From NCBI GenBank assembly GCA_963749145.1, contig CAVVLN010000005.1:1054001-1118000 (forward strand): a stretch of 64,000 nucleotides of DNA, read 5' to 3'. This document shows positions 53,788-62,244 of this stretch, piece after piece; position 1 is the first letter of the stretch, and every line of letters starts with the position of its first letter. The notes below the pieces were generated by a model. It ran no database searches. It saw nothing but the letters and a program-made list of their open reading frames with translations, and was not told where the DNA came from. This DNA comes from JASHPR01 sp963749145 (GTDB lineage: Bacteria > Actinomycetota > Actinomycetes > Streptosporangiales > Streptosporangiaceae). The position numbers and the translations under genes are program-made.

Positions 53788-55686
53788 CTAAATCCGGGCG
53801 AAGCAGTAATACACGGCGATCGGCAGCGCCGCCTTCGGCCGGGCTCTTTTCGTGACATTCAGGCAATGGCGGGCGATCCAGGTGAGCCGCGGGTCGGTTG
53901 TCGTCGGTGACTGCAGGAACGTGCTCACGTATCCGGTGTTGATCAGGTGCCGCAAGCTAGCCAGGGTCGGTTCGGGGATCGTGCCGGTGAAGCCGCCGAC
54001 CGGCAGGACCTCCTGGCCGCTGGCCCAGATGAATGGCGCCGCCAGCACCGAGGTCTGGGTCGCCATCAGGTACGGATTCGCCGCGTTGGCGTGCTCGAGT
54101 GCGACCAGAGCGGGCCCGATCTCGAATCCGGCCGAGAGGAACGCGGTGATGTCCGCCGATTCCCGCAATGGCTCGAATGGCGTCTGGAAGGGGCCAAGGC
54201 CGCTGCTCACCACCGTCGCCGACCCGACGGCGGGGACGATGAGCACCGCGGCCGCCGCGCACGTGATGGAGATGACCGCGAGCGTCGTTGACTGCCGCCT
54301 CCAGGCCGCGGCAGCCAGGCCGCAGAGCGCGGCCGCGGACAGGGCGCCGGCCGCTGGCCGCAGCCAGGCGGGCAGGCCGGTGCCGCTGGCCGGCAGCAGC
54401 CAGGCGGCGTAGCCGGCGGTCCCCAGCACGGCGATGCCAAGCGCGAGCCGCGACCAGACCCGGTCACGCCGCCGCCAGGCGAGTGCGATGCCGATGCCCA
54501 GCAGCGCCGCGACCGCGGGTGACAGCGCAGCGGTGTAGTAGGTGTTGATCGTGGTGGCCGCGGAGAAGGCCGGCAGCAGCGTCAGCAGCCAGATCCCCCA
54601 CAGCAGCAGCCCGGCCCGGGTCAGGTCGGTGCGCGGTTCGCGACGCCGGGCGGCCAGGCCGGCCACGAGGGCGATGACGGCCGCGGCCAGCAGCCACCCC
54701 GTGTCGCGGCCCAGGTCGCCGGTGAGCAACCGGTGCCAGGACGGTGGCGGCGAGATCATGATCCCGAGCCGGATCGTGCGGTTCACGAGCTGGTCGGGCG
54801 TTCCCTGGTCGAGCCGGCCGAACCCGTTGTAGACGAATACCTGCTGGAACGGCGAGTTATCGGTGCTGCCGTCGATATACGGCCGGGCGCCGGACGGCCA
54901 GATGGCCACCAGGCTCATCCAGCTCAGCGAGACGGCGGCCGCGAGTAGCACCATGGCCCCGCACCGGCGCACGCGCTGCCGCCAGTTCCCCGCGGCGGCG
55001 GTCAGGTAGCAGGCACCCAGGGCGGGCAGCACCAGCCACGCCTCGAGCATTTTGGCCTGGAACGCGAGGCCGACCCACACGCCAGCCAGCAGCAGCGGCC
55101 GCCAGCGGCCGGAGCTGACGGCCGACACGATCGAGTCTGCGGCCAGCACCACCAGCAAGATCATCAGAGTGTCGGAGATGTTGCCGCGATCGAGGGCGAT
55201 CGTGGCTGGCGACAACGCCAGGATGCCCGCTGCGGCCAGGCCGGCCACCGGCCCGGCTAGGCGGCGCACCGTGTGGTACAGCACGAGCACGGTGAGCGTG
55301 CCCTCGATGACCTGCGGCAGTACCAGGGCCCAGCGGTGGGTGCCGAACACTCCCACCGAGATGGCTTGCAGCCAGAACGCGCCCGGCAGCTTGTCGACCG
55401 TGATCGTGCCGGCCGGATCGAACGCCCCGAAGAAGAAATTGGACAGCCCTGCCGTCATGCTGCGGGCCGCGGCCGCGTAGTAGATCTCGATGTTCACCGG
55501 GCGGGTGGCTCGCCACGCGTACGAGAAGGCCGCCGCTGCGGCGGTAACCAGCAGCGCCGGCCGGGCCCAGGCGGGCTGATCGGTAGCGAGCAGGCCGCGC
55601 AGGCGGCGGGAGGCCCGGCTGGCCAGGTCGCGCCAGAACTCAGGCCAGGTGGCCGGAGGCGTCCTTTCGGCGGCACCGCTCTGCAT
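53788..55686 (-). CDS. GT39-family membrane glycosyltransferase (PMT/ArnT-like)
   Basis: 632 aa, ATG 55686. Multiple membrane helices; first loop NIEIYYAAAARSMTAGLSNFFFGAFDPAGTITVDKLPGAFWLQAIS with the lipid-sugar-type acidic/basic residues, then RWALVLPQVIEGTLTVLVLYHTVRRL and ALSPATIALDRGNISDTLMILLVVLAADS, all typical of GT39 proteins that use polyprenyl-phosphate sugars on the outer face of the membrane. The C-terminal third is an exported domain (about 480-632). Preceded by a TPP-riboswitch-like leader, unusual for this family. Confidence 0.9.
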   Translation of the reverse strand: MQSGAAERTPPATWPEFWRDLASRASRRLRGLLATDQPAWARPALLVTAAAAAFSYAWRATRPVNIEIYYAAAARSMTAGLSNFFFGAFDPAGTITVDKLPGAFWLQAISVGVFGTHRWALVLPQVIEGTLTVLVLYHTVRRLAGPVAGLAAAGILALSPATIALDRGNISDTLMILLVVLAADSIVSAVSSGRWRPLLLAGVWVGLAFQAKMLEAWLVLPALGACYLTAAAGNWRQRVRRCGAMVLLAAAVSLSWMSLVAIWPSGARPYIDGSTDNSPFQQVFVYNGFGRLDQGTPDQLVNRTIRLGIMISPPPSWHRLLTGDLGRDTGWLLAAAVIALVAGLAARRREPRTDLTRAGLLLWGIWLLTLLPAFSAATTINTYYTAALSPAVAALLGIGIALAWRRRDRVWSRLALGIAVLGTAGYAAWLLPASGTGLPAWLRPAAGALSAAALCGLAAAAWRRQSTTLAVISITCAAAAVLIVPAVGSATVVSSGLGPFQTPFEPLRESADITAFLSAGFEIGPALVALEHANAANPYLMATQTSVLAAPFIWASGQEVLPVGGFTGTIPEPTLASLRHLINTGYVSTFLQSPTTTDPRLTWIARHCLNVTKRARPKAALPIAVYYCFARI

Positions 55687-55757
55687 GGTGCCTACGGACG
55701 CTACCGTTCCTGCCTCGGGCAGATCAACACGGCCGGCACCAACGGATGCTCAGCGCG

Positions 55758-55778
55758 AAAGCGGCCCGTGAGGGCCGC
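55758..55778 (-). terminator. Hairpin in the GT39 leader, possible riboswitch expression platform
   Basis: Read on the minus strand: GCGGCCC-TCAC-GGGCCGC followed by TTT. It lies between the riboswitch and the GT39 start, where a conditional terminator would be expected. Confidence 0.5.
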
Positions 55779-55822
55779 GCCATTAAGGGGGACCTGGCGC
55801 GACCCTGGCCGGACCGACCGCG

Positions 55823-55908
55823 AGACGCTCTCCCTCCGCCGGCATTACCCGGATCAGGTCCTGGGAGTCGCTTTGTCCTAGCCTCTCAGCCTCGGGCCGT
55901 GGTCCCGT
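55823..55908 (-). ncRNA. TPP (THI-element) riboswitch candidate upstream of GT39
   Basis: On the minus strand the two diagnostic conserved blocks of the thiamine pyrophosphate riboswitch occur in order: GGCTGAGAGG (CUGAGA at 55889-55884), then ACCTGATCC followed by GGGTAATGCCGGCG and GAGGGAG (55859-55829). About 25 nt between the blocks fits the P3/P4 junction spacing. P1 at the outer ends is weak by eye. The only downstream gene is the GT39 glycosyltransferase, 136 nt away. Confidence 0.8.
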
Positions 55909-56007
55909 TGCCGGATTGTTGCTGCTCCGGCCGGGGTCATGCCGTCTGGCTCCTCCGCTCGTCTCGCAGTTACCTGCACTGTGCGCTCGGCCGGTCGCGG
56001 GCGGGTA

Positions 56008-56044
56008 GGGGCGAACGTCCCGGTCACCAGGGGCCATCGGGCCC
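56008..56044. promoter_or_regulatory. Two DevR-box-like sites upstream of the HTH membrane protein
   Basis: 56008-56021 GGGGCGAACGTCCC and 56031-56044 GGGCCATCGGGCCC, centres 23 bp apart, about 200-235 bp before the start at 56243. Confidence 0.5.
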
Positions 56045-56242
56045 GGCCCGCCAGGCCCACCCTCGTCCCGGTCCCGGGAACGCCGGTTTACGTCCGCGGA
56101 TGACCGACATGGACCGGACACGCCCTGCGGGCCAGGCCGGTTCGCACTGCCGCACGGGGGGAGGAACGGGAGATGATGTGGTCATGACCAGATGCGCTCC
56201 GCATCCGGGCGGGCGCTCTGCGCGAAGCGGCGGAGGCGCGCC

Positions 56243-57196
56243 ATGAGCATCGGCGAGACCCTGGCGAACGCGCGCCGCGACGCCGGTCTCACCGTCACCC
56301 AGGTCAGCGAGCGCACCCGCATCCGGGAAACCATCATCCGGGCGGTCGAGCGCGACGATTTCATCGCCTGCGGCGGCGACTTCTACGCCCGCGGTGATAT
56401 CCGCAGCATCGCCCTCGCTGTGGGCGCCGACCCGGGCCCGCTGATCGGGGAGTACGACGAGACCCTGCGGGCCCCGGAGGAGATCACCGCGGCCGAGGCG
56501 CTGGCGCCGACGATGGCGATCCGGCCGGTTCCCCGGCGCAAGCCGAACTGGACCGCGGTGCTGGCCGTGCTGCTGCTCGCGGCGGTCGCCGTCCTCGGCT
56601 ACCACCTCGCGACGAGCCCGGGCCGCACGTCGGCCACCGCGACCGGGTACAGCCTGGCGCACCCGCATCGCCGCGCCCGGCCCCCCGCCACTCCCGCGCC
56701 CCGGCCGACACCGACACCGACACCGGCACCAACGCCCGCGCCCACCTCCCTGACCCCGGTCACCGTGGTGGCGTTCGGTCCCGGGGGGCCGTCCACCGGC
56801 GACAACCCCCAGCAGGCCGCCCAGGCCATCGACGGCAGCGCGGCCGCCGGCACCGGCTGGCAGACCAACTGGTACCTCAGCCCCGATTTCGGCAACCTGC
56901 AGGCCGGGACCGGCCTGCTGCTGGACCTGGGCCAGACGGAGACGGTCACCAGCGTCCAGGTCACGCTGGGCCCGACCCCCGGGGCCACCCTGCAGCTGCG
57001 GGCCGGGAGCGCCCCGGCCCTGGCCGACCTGGCCACGGTGGCGCGTGCCACCGACGCGGGAGGGGTGCTCCGGCTCCGGCCGGCCGCGCCGGTCCGGGGC
57101 CGGTACCTGCTGCTCTGGTTCACCAGGCTGCCGCCGGACAGCTCCGGCACGTACCAGGCGTTCGTCTACAAAGTCACCGTGCAGGGCCAGGCGTGA
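56243..57196 (+). CDS. RodZ-like HTH membrane protein with discoidin-like C-terminal domain
   Basis: 317 aa from ATG 56243 (GGAGG 7 nt upstream; the open frame reaches 56192). Residues 1-70 are a RodZ-type helix-turn-helix (MSIGETLANARRDAGLTVTQVSERTRIRETIIRAVERDDF, GDFYARGDIRSIALAVGAD). One membrane helix (WTAVLAVLLLAAVAVLGYHLA, about 110-130), a Pro/Thr-rich exported linker (TPTPTPAPTPAPTS) and a C-terminal beta domain (AIDGSAAAGTGWQTNWYLSP, GTGLLLDLGQTETVTSVQV) like coagulation factor 5/8 (carbohydrate-binding) modules. Role in cell-wall or envelope organisation is inferred. Confidence 0.85.
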   Translation: MSIGETLANARRDAGLTVTQVSERTRIRETIIRAVERDDFIACGGDFYARGDIRSIALAVGADPGPLIGEYDETLRAPEEITAAEALAPTMAIRPVPRRKPNWTAVLAVLLLAAVAVLGYHLATSPGRTSATATGYSLAHPHRRARPPATPAPRPTPTPTPAPTPAPTSLTPVTVVAFGPGGPSTGDNPQQAAQAIDGSAAAGTGWQTNWYLSPDFGNLQAGTGLLLDLGQTETVTSVQVTLGPTPGATLQLRAGSAPALADLATVARATDAGGVLRLRPAAPVRGRYLLLWFTRLPPDSSGTYQAFVYKVTVQGQA

Positions 57197-57202
57197 CCGG
57201 GC

Positions 57203-58522
57203 TCACGCGCTGTGGGCCACGGCCGACGGCAGGTGCCCGGTAAACCAGTCACGGGCCAGGCCGGTGACGGCGTCCAGGGCCCCGGGTTCCTCGAACAGGT
57301 GGGTAGCGCCCGGGACGATGGCCAGCCGGCTCTCGCACCGCAGTTGCTGCTGCGCCTGCCGGCTGAGTCCCAGCACGATGTCGTCGCGGCCGCCCACGAT
57401 CAGCAGCGTCGGCGCGCGCACCGAGCCGAGCCGGCTCCCGGCGAGATCGGGGCGGCCGCCGCGGGAGACGATGGCGGCCAGGTCGGCATTCGGCTCGGCT
57501 GCCGCCCACAGGGCGGCGGCCGCCCCGGTGCTGGCGCCGAAGTAGCACAGCCGGGCCTGCCGGGCCGCGGCCTGGCCCCGCAGCCACCCGGTGACCTCGG
57601 TCAGCCGCGCCGCGAGCATCCGGATGTCGAAGACGTTGGCCCGGTCCGTCTCCTCCTCGGGCGTGAGCAAGTCGAACAGCAAGGTGCCCAGGCCGGCCTC
57701 GTTGAGCCGCGCGGCCACGTGCCGGTTCCGCGGGCTGTGCCGGCTGCTGCCGCTGCCGTGCACGAACACCACGATCCCGGCGGCATGCGGCGGCACGGTG
57801 AGGCGCCCCGGTAGCACGACCGTGCCCGCCTCGATGCGGACGTCCGCGCCCGCTTCGGGCCGGGGCCGGGCCGGCTGCGGCGGACGGGCCGCCGCGGCCT
57901 CTCGCAGCAGGGCGGCCACGTCCGCGTCGGGTACCGGCGAGAAGTCCGCGTACCACTCGCCGACCGAACCGAAAAAGGCAGGGGCCTGCACGAACAGCAC
58001 CTCGTCGTAGACGTCGCGGAGCGCTTGCGCCGAACCCGGCGCCACGACCGGCACGGCGAGGATCACCCGCGCCGCGCCCAGGCGGCGGGCCACCGCGCAG
58101 GCGGCCCGCGCCGTCGAGCCGGTCGCGATGCCGTCATCGACCACGATCGCGGTCCGGCCGGCGATGTCCGCCCCGGGCCGCCCGGCCCGGAAGCGCTCGG
58201 CCTGCTCCTCCAGGTGGCGCCGCTCGCGCCGCTCGGCGATCGCGATGTCCTCCGGGGCGATCCAGGTCCCGCGCACCACCTCGTCGTTGATGACCCGGAC
58301 CCCGCCCTCGCCGATGGCTCCCATGGCCAGCTCCGGCTGGAACGGAACCCCCAGCTTGCGGACCATGATGACGTCAAGGGGCGCGTCCAGCTCCTTCGCC
58401 ACCTCGTATGCGACCGGTACGCCGCCGCGCGGCAGGCCGAGCACCACGACGTCGCCGCCGCGCAGGAAGGCAAGTTTGGCGGCCAGACGCTGGCCGGCGT
58501 CCGACCTGTCTGTGAACGGCAC
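57203..58522 (-). CDS. Phosphoribosyltransferase fused to dienelactone hydrolase-like alpha/beta hydrolase (Rv0571c-like)
   Basis: 439 aa from GTG 58522 (GAGGTGAACC site; the frame is open to 58651). N-terminal PRTase, residues about 1-215: VVLGLPRGGVPVAYEVAKELDAPLDVIMVRKLG and the PRPP loop AIVVDDGIATGSTARAA. C-terminal hydrolase, about 230-435: VVFVHGSGSSRHSPRNR, nucleophile Ser in CYFGASTGAAAALWAA, Asp in LLIVGGRDDIVLGL, His in PGATHLFEEPGA. The same fusion exists as mycobacterial Rv0571c, linked to the DosR regulon. Substrates unknown. The C-terminus is 6 nt from the convergent HTH membrane gene. Confidence 0.92.
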   Translation of the reverse strand: MPFTDRSDAGQRLAAKLAFLRGGDVVVLGLPRGGVPVAYEVAKELDAPLDVIMVRKLGVPFQPELAMGAIGEGGVRVINDEVVRGTWIAPEDIAIAERRERRHLEEQAERFRAGRPGADIAGRTAIVVDDGIATGSTARAACAVARRLGAARVILAVPVVAPGSAQALRDVYDEVLFVQAPAFFGSVGEWYADFSPVPDADVAALLREAAAARPPQPARPRPEAGADVRIEAGTVVLPGRLTVPPHAAGIVVFVHGSGSSRHSPRNRHVAARLNEAGLGTLLFDLLTPEEETDRANVFDIRMLAARLTEVTGWLRGQAAARQARLCYFGASTGAAAALWAAAEPNADLAAIVSRGGRPDLAGSRLGSVRAPTLLIVGGRDDIVLGLSRQAQQQLRCESRLAIVPGATHLFEEPGALDAVTGLARDWFTGHLPSAVAHSA

Positions 58523-58712
58523 CGGTTCACCTCGCTCACTGCCCTGCTCACCGGGCCTGATCCGGCTGCCGTCGCGCCGGACGGCCGCGGCAACCGCTGC
58601 TGCTTCGAGGCTGTCTGCGGACGGGCCTACCCCGGTAGGGCCATTCGTCACCGTGCGGCCGATAGCCGCGCCTACTCGCCGGCCCGGGCCTGCTGCGGCG
58701 GGACCGCCGTGA

Positions 58713-59150
58713 TCACCTCTCGCTCGGGATCACCACGACCGGGCAGTGCGCGTGGTGCACGACCTGGCCGCTGACCGAGCCGATCAGCAGCCGGGCGAAC
58801 CCGCCCGCGCCGCGGGACCCGACGACCACGAGGTCGGCGTCACGGGACGCGTCGATCAGTTCCTTGGCCGGGAAGCCGTTGACGACGCGGACCGACACCG
58901 AGGCCGGCCGGGCCTCGCCGAGCTGGCTGGTGACCTTCTCGGTCAGTTCCTCGGCCACCTGGCGCAGCTTCTGCAGCTCCTGCGGATCCTGGGCCAGAAC
59001 GACCGGGTTGCCGGTCCACGGGCTGGCCGGGACCGAGTGGACGGCGAGGACGGTGACGGCCGCATGCTGTGTGACCCCCTGGCGCATGGCCCACTCCAGG
59101 GCCCGCGCGGAGTGAGCAGATCCGTCGATACCGACGATGATGCCAGGCAT
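58713..59150 (-). CDS. Universal stress protein, single domain
   Basis: 145 aa from ATG 59150 (GGAGG 8 nt upstream). MPGIIVGIDGSAHSARALEWAMRQG and the complete ATP loop VVVGSRGAGGFARLLIGSVSGQVVHHAHCPVVVIPSE. Close in layout to the USP at 30228. Divergent from a PPOX gene with the box at 59236 between them. Confidence 0.93.
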   Translation of the reverse strand: MPGIIVGIDGSAHSARALEWAMRQGVTQHAAVTVLAVHSVPASPWTGNPVVLAQDPQELQKLRQVAEELTEKVTSQLGEARPASVSVRVVNGFPAKELIDASRDADLVVVGSRGAGGFARLLIGSVSGQVVHHAHCPVVVIPSER

Positions 59151-59235
59151 TTTCTGCCTCCTTCTGACCGGGCTGCCGCAAACGGGCAACCGCAAAACCC
59201 ACTTTCAGGCTCCCTCCGTTTGTCCCGCCGCACCA

Positions 59236-59249
59236 GGGACCTTGGGCGC
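59236..59249. promoter_or_regulatory. DevR-box-like site between USP and PPOX genes
   Basis: GGGACCTTGGGCGC, 12 of 14. It is 86 bp before the USP start. Next to it two 30-bp-spaced direct repeats (from 59254 and 59284, GCGGGTGGCTTTCGGCC) carry further half-sites GGCTTTCGGCC. Confidence 0.55.
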
Positions 59250-59398
59250 GGCCGCGGGTGGCTTTCGGCCCATCGGGCGGGGGGCGGGTGGCTTTCGGCC
59301 GATCGGGCGGAGGGCGCGGGGCGTGCGGCCGGAACCGGGCGTAGGCTGGCCCTGCGTTCGTTCCGCCCGATCATGAACGATCATGAACAGGATCACGC

Positions 59399-59866
59399 AT
59401 GTCTGACAGCACGAGCGGCGCCGCACCCGCAGGCCCGGCCCGGCCGGGCGGGCGGGTGATGGAGGAAATGGATGACACCGAGAGCCTGCGGCTGATCTCG
59501 CCGGGGGGCGTCGGCCGGATCGCGTACACCGGACGGTTCGGCCCGACGGTGCTGCCGGTCAACTACCGGCTGTACGAGGGAACCATCGTGTTCCGCACGG
59601 CGCAGGACAGCCCGACCGACGAGGACCTGCGCACCGGGATCGCCCACGCCGAGTACAAGGTCGCTTTCGAGATCGACGACTTCAGCCTGGACCAGCGGGA
59701 AGGGTGGAGCGTGCTCATCCAGGGCGGGGCGCACCACGTGGACTCCGACGTCGAGCGGGCGGCCGTGCTGCAGGCGGGGGTCGAGGCCTGGCCCGAGGGC
59801 GAGCGGGAGCACTTCATCCGCATCACGCCGACCCGGATCACCGGCCGCCGGATCCGCCCGAAGTAG
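59399..59866 (+). CDS. PPOX-type flavin/heme-binding split-barrel protein
   Basis: 155 aa, ATG 59399. LRLISPGGVGRIAYTGRFGPTVLPVNYRLYEGTIVFRTAQDSP, then VAFEIDDFSLDQREGWSVLIQGGAH and a C-terminal RITPTRITGRRIRP. A member of the pyridoxamine 5'-phosphate oxidase-like family often found in DosR-type regulons (compare Rv3129). Lacks PLP-oxidase specificity residues that I could identify; may bind F420, FMN or heme. Confidence 0.9.
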   Translation: MSDSTSGAAPAGPARPGGRVMEEMDDTESLRLISPGGVGRIAYTGRFGPTVLPVNYRLYEGTIVFRTAQDSPTDEDLRTGIAHAEYKVAFEIDDFSLDQREGWSVLIQGGAHHVDSDVERAAVLQAGVEAWPEGEREHFIRITPTRITGRRIRPK

Positions 59867-59973
59867 CGGCGGCGCCGGGCGGCAGTGTCCCGGCCCCGGC
59901 CACCCTCCGCCACGTCGGCCGGCTTTGCCACATCGGCGTCGGCCGGACCCGGGCCCGGCGCGGGCCGGCCGGA

Positions 59974-60339
59974 TCAGGCCGGAGCGGGGGAGTAGGCGGC
60001 GAGGAAGATCGTGCCCTGGCGCGCGTCCCGGGGCCACCGGTAGGCCCGGCACCTCACGCCCGGCGGCAGCACCAGCAGGTCCCCCGGCGTCATCAGCATG
60101 TCGTCACGGCCGTCGGCGAACTCGACCCGCAGCCTGCCCTGCACGACGACCAGGACGTCGGTGGTGGGCTGGGAAACCCAGCCCGGATCGACGTCCTCGT
60201 CCTGCTTGTTGACCCAAACGACCTCCAGCCCGGGGCCGGTGAAGATCGTGCCGACCGAGCCGTACGGGGTCTGCCTGACCTGCTGGGCGTCCCCGCTGAG
60301 GACATGGAACAGCCTGGGCGTCTCGGCATCGCTGGGCAT
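59974..60339 (-). CDS. Small cupin-domain protein
   Basis: 121 aa, ATG 60339. Single cupin barrel: PTTDVLVVVQGRLRVEFADGRDDMLMTPGDLLVLPPGVRCRAYRWP. The metal-binding histidines of the canonical motif 1 (HxH) are absent, so an enzyme role is doubtful; a binding or sensing role is possible. It sits 17 nt downstream of the GCS2 gene's... opposite order: cupin is downstream-adjacent on the minus strand only by position, its start lying before the GCS2 stop at 60357, so the two may be co-transcribed (GCS2 first). Confidence 0.82.
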   Translation of the reverse strand: MPSDAETPRLFHVLSGDAQQVRQTPYGSVGTIFTGPGLEVVWVNKQDEDVDPGWVSQPTTDVLVVVQGRLRVEFADGRDDMLMTPGDLLVLPPGVRCRAYRWPRDARQGTIFLAAYSPAPA

Positions 60340-60356
60340 CGGGAGTCCTTTCCTGG

Positions 60357-61826
60357 TCAGCCGCCCGGCGGCCAGGTGTGGACCGGCTGCCCGGTCGCCG
60401 CGCGGGCAAGATACTGATCGAGCATCACGGCCAGCGCGTGCTCGCGGTCGAGCGCCCGCCCGGCCGCGGCCAGCGCGGCGCGTTGCCAGGCCGCGCCGGT
60501 CTGCCCGCTGGCCGCCCGGGCGGCGATCACGTCCAGCAGGTTGTGCGTCTCGGCACAGTCCAGGCCGGCCTGGAGCAGCCCCTGCCGCGCCCGCGGCACC
60601 AGCATGGCCACCAGGTCGGCGGCGCGAACCGTCCGGATCCGGCCGCCCGGCCGTGACGGCCAGCTCAGCTCAGCCGCCAGGCCGTGCTGGGCGGCGCGGT
60701 AGAAGCCGTGATCGGCGCGCTCGAACGGGAGATCGTAGGTCCACTGCTGGTCCTGCCGGGCCAGCCACAGCGACAGCCCGATCAGGAACGCGGCGTTGGC
60801 CAGCATGTCGGTCACGGTCGGGCCGGCCGACAGGGCCCGCATCTCGATCCGCAGGTGGCCGCCGGCCGCCGGATCGTAGATGGCCCGGTTCCACGGCCAC
60901 ACCGTGCCCTGATGCAGCCGGAGCTCGCCCAGGGACGGCGGCCCGTCCGACGGCGGGTCGTCGTCGAGGACCGGCAGCAGCGGCTCGTGCAGCCGGACGC
61001 CCTCGGCGAACAGGTCCAGGGCCCCGCCCCGCAGCCAGCCCGTCCCCAGGGACGCCCGCCCCAGCCGCCGCCGGGGCTTGTGGCGGGTACGGTCGTCGAT
61101 CGCCTGCTTGAACAGGGCGATCCGGGTCTCCTCCCACAGCCGGTGGCCCAGGAACGTGGGCGAGTTGCCCGACACGGCCAGCGCCGGCACGGTGGCCAGC
61201 TGGACGGCGTTGTAGGTGCGGGTGAAGTCGGCCGGGTCGACCCGCAGGTGGACCTGGAACGAGGTGTTCGCGCCCCCGAAGGCGATGTCCTGGGTGGCCA
61301 GCTCCAGCGGGTCCGCACCCGCGATCCGGATATGGACCGGGTCCCCGCGGATCCGCTGCAGGCCGTGGTTCAGCGCGTGGTAGCGCGGCAGGTCGGTCAT
61401 CATGCCCGCACGCAAGTCGGGCAGGCGCAGCGTGGGCAGGATGCCGATGAGCGCGACTCGGCCGCGGTGGTCGGCGGCCTGTTCGCCGATGCGGTCGAGC
61501 AGCCACGTCATCTCGTCGCCGAGCGCGGTGAACGGCGGGCCCGCCAGCGGGACCGGCGAGGAGTTCAGCTCGAGGTTGAACTGGCTCAGCTCGAATGTGA
61601 TCCGGGGATCGGCGACCGCCGCGCGGATCTCCCGGTTCCGCGGCAGCGGCCGCCCCGCGCGGTCGACCAGGAACAGCTCGAGTTCGGCGCCGACGGTGGC
61701 CGGGCCCGTACCGAACCCCGGCTGGTCCAGCAACTCGGCCAGGACCGACAGGCAGCCCTCGAGCCGCTCCCGGAAACGCGCGTAGTCGCGCTCGGTGAAC
61801 GCGTCCCTCTCGATGCTGGTTCCCAC
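60357..61826 (-). CDS. Carboxylate-amine ligase of the glutamate-cysteine ligase 2 (GCS2) family
   Basis: 489 aa, GTG 61826 with GGTGGAG upstream. Motifs: TVGAELELFLVDRAGRPLP (ATP/Glu-binding), FELSQFNLELNSSPVPLAG, GGANTSFQVHLRV, SGNSPTFLGHRLWEETRIALFKQA and LRIEMRALSAGPTVTDMLANAAF. Family members form gamma-glutamyl or similar amide bonds with ATP. The specific thiol or amine acceptor is not known; EgtA-like ergothioneine or other thiol synthesis is possible but no pathway partners are nearby. Stands between a PPOX gene (upstream) and a cupin gene (downstream). Confidence 0.87.
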   Translation of the reverse strand: MGTSIERDAFTERDYARFRERLEGCLSVLAELLDQPGFGTGPATVGAELELFLVDRAGRPLPRNREIRAAVADPRITFELSQFNLELNSSPVPLAGPPFTALGDEMTWLLDRIGEQAADHRGRVALIGILPTLRLPDLRAGMMTDLPRYHALNHGLQRIRGDPVHIRIAGADPLELATQDIAFGGANTSFQVHLRVDPADFTRTYNAVQLATVPALAVSGNSPTFLGHRLWEETRIALFKQAIDDRTRHKPRRRLGRASLGTGWLRGGALDLFAEGVRLHEPLLPVLDDDPPSDGPPSLGELRLHQGTVWPWNRAIYDPAAGGHLRIEMRALSAGPTVTDMLANAAFLIGLSLWLARQDQQWTYDLPFERADHGFYRAAQHGLAAELSWPSRPGGRIRTVRAADLVAMLVPRARQGLLQAGLDCAETHNLLDVIAARAASGQTGAAWQRAALAAAGRALDREHALAVMLDQYLARAATGQPVHTWPPGG

Positions 61827-61836
61827 GGCTCCACCC

Positions 61837-62244
61837 TCATCCCCGCCGTCCGGTCAGCACCGCGGGCAGGATCCGCACGTAACGGCTCTTGGCGCCGGGT
61901 GCCTGCGGGCGCAACCGCAGCCGGCGCAGGCACGCCAGCTGCGCCGGATCGGTGATCTCCACGGCCTCGCCCCTGACCAGCACGCTCCAGCAGGTGCCGG
62001 AGGCCGGGTCGGACCCGTCGATTTCGAACGCGACCCGGGCGCGCTCGCGCGCGGCGTCGAGCTTGGTTCCCGGGTCGGTGCGGAACACCACCGTGTAGCG
62101 GTCGACGGCGTAGGTGACCGGGAGCGCGACCGGCCCGAGGTCGTCGACGACCGCGACCCGGCCGACCCGCTGCCCGGCCAGCAGGTCGAAGCACTCGGAC
62201 CTGGTCAGTTCCTGCCAGCGGCGCAGGTGCGCGAGCTCAGCCAT
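61837..62244 (-). CDS. PPOX-type flavin/heme-binding split-barrel protein
   Basis: 135 aa, ATG 62244, overlapping the end of the upstream nitroreductase gene by 8 nt, so translationally coupled. LTRSECFDLLAGQRVGRVAVVDDLGPVALPVTYAVDRYTVVFRTDPGTKLDAA, ARVAFEIDGSDPASGTCWSVLVRGEAVEITD and RYVRILPAVLTGRR. The pairing with an Acg-type nitroreductase suggests a shared flavin chemistry. Confidence 0.9.
   Translation of the reverse strand: MAELAHLRRWQELTRSECFDLLAGQRVGRVAVVDDLGPVALPVTYAVDRYTVVFRTDPGTKLDAARERARVAFEIDGSDPASGTCWSVLVRGEAVEITDPAQLACLRRLRLRPQAPGAKSRYVRILPAVLTGRRG

Larger units (their letters stand above)
55687..56242. other. Divergent leader region: riboswitch, hairpin and DevR-like sites
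   Basis: Towards the left it carries the TPP-riboswitch-like sequence (55823-55908) and a terminator-like hairpin (55758-55778) in the GT39 leader. Towards the right it carries two DevR-like sites (56008, 56031) before the HTH membrane protein. No other gene. Confidence 0.7.
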
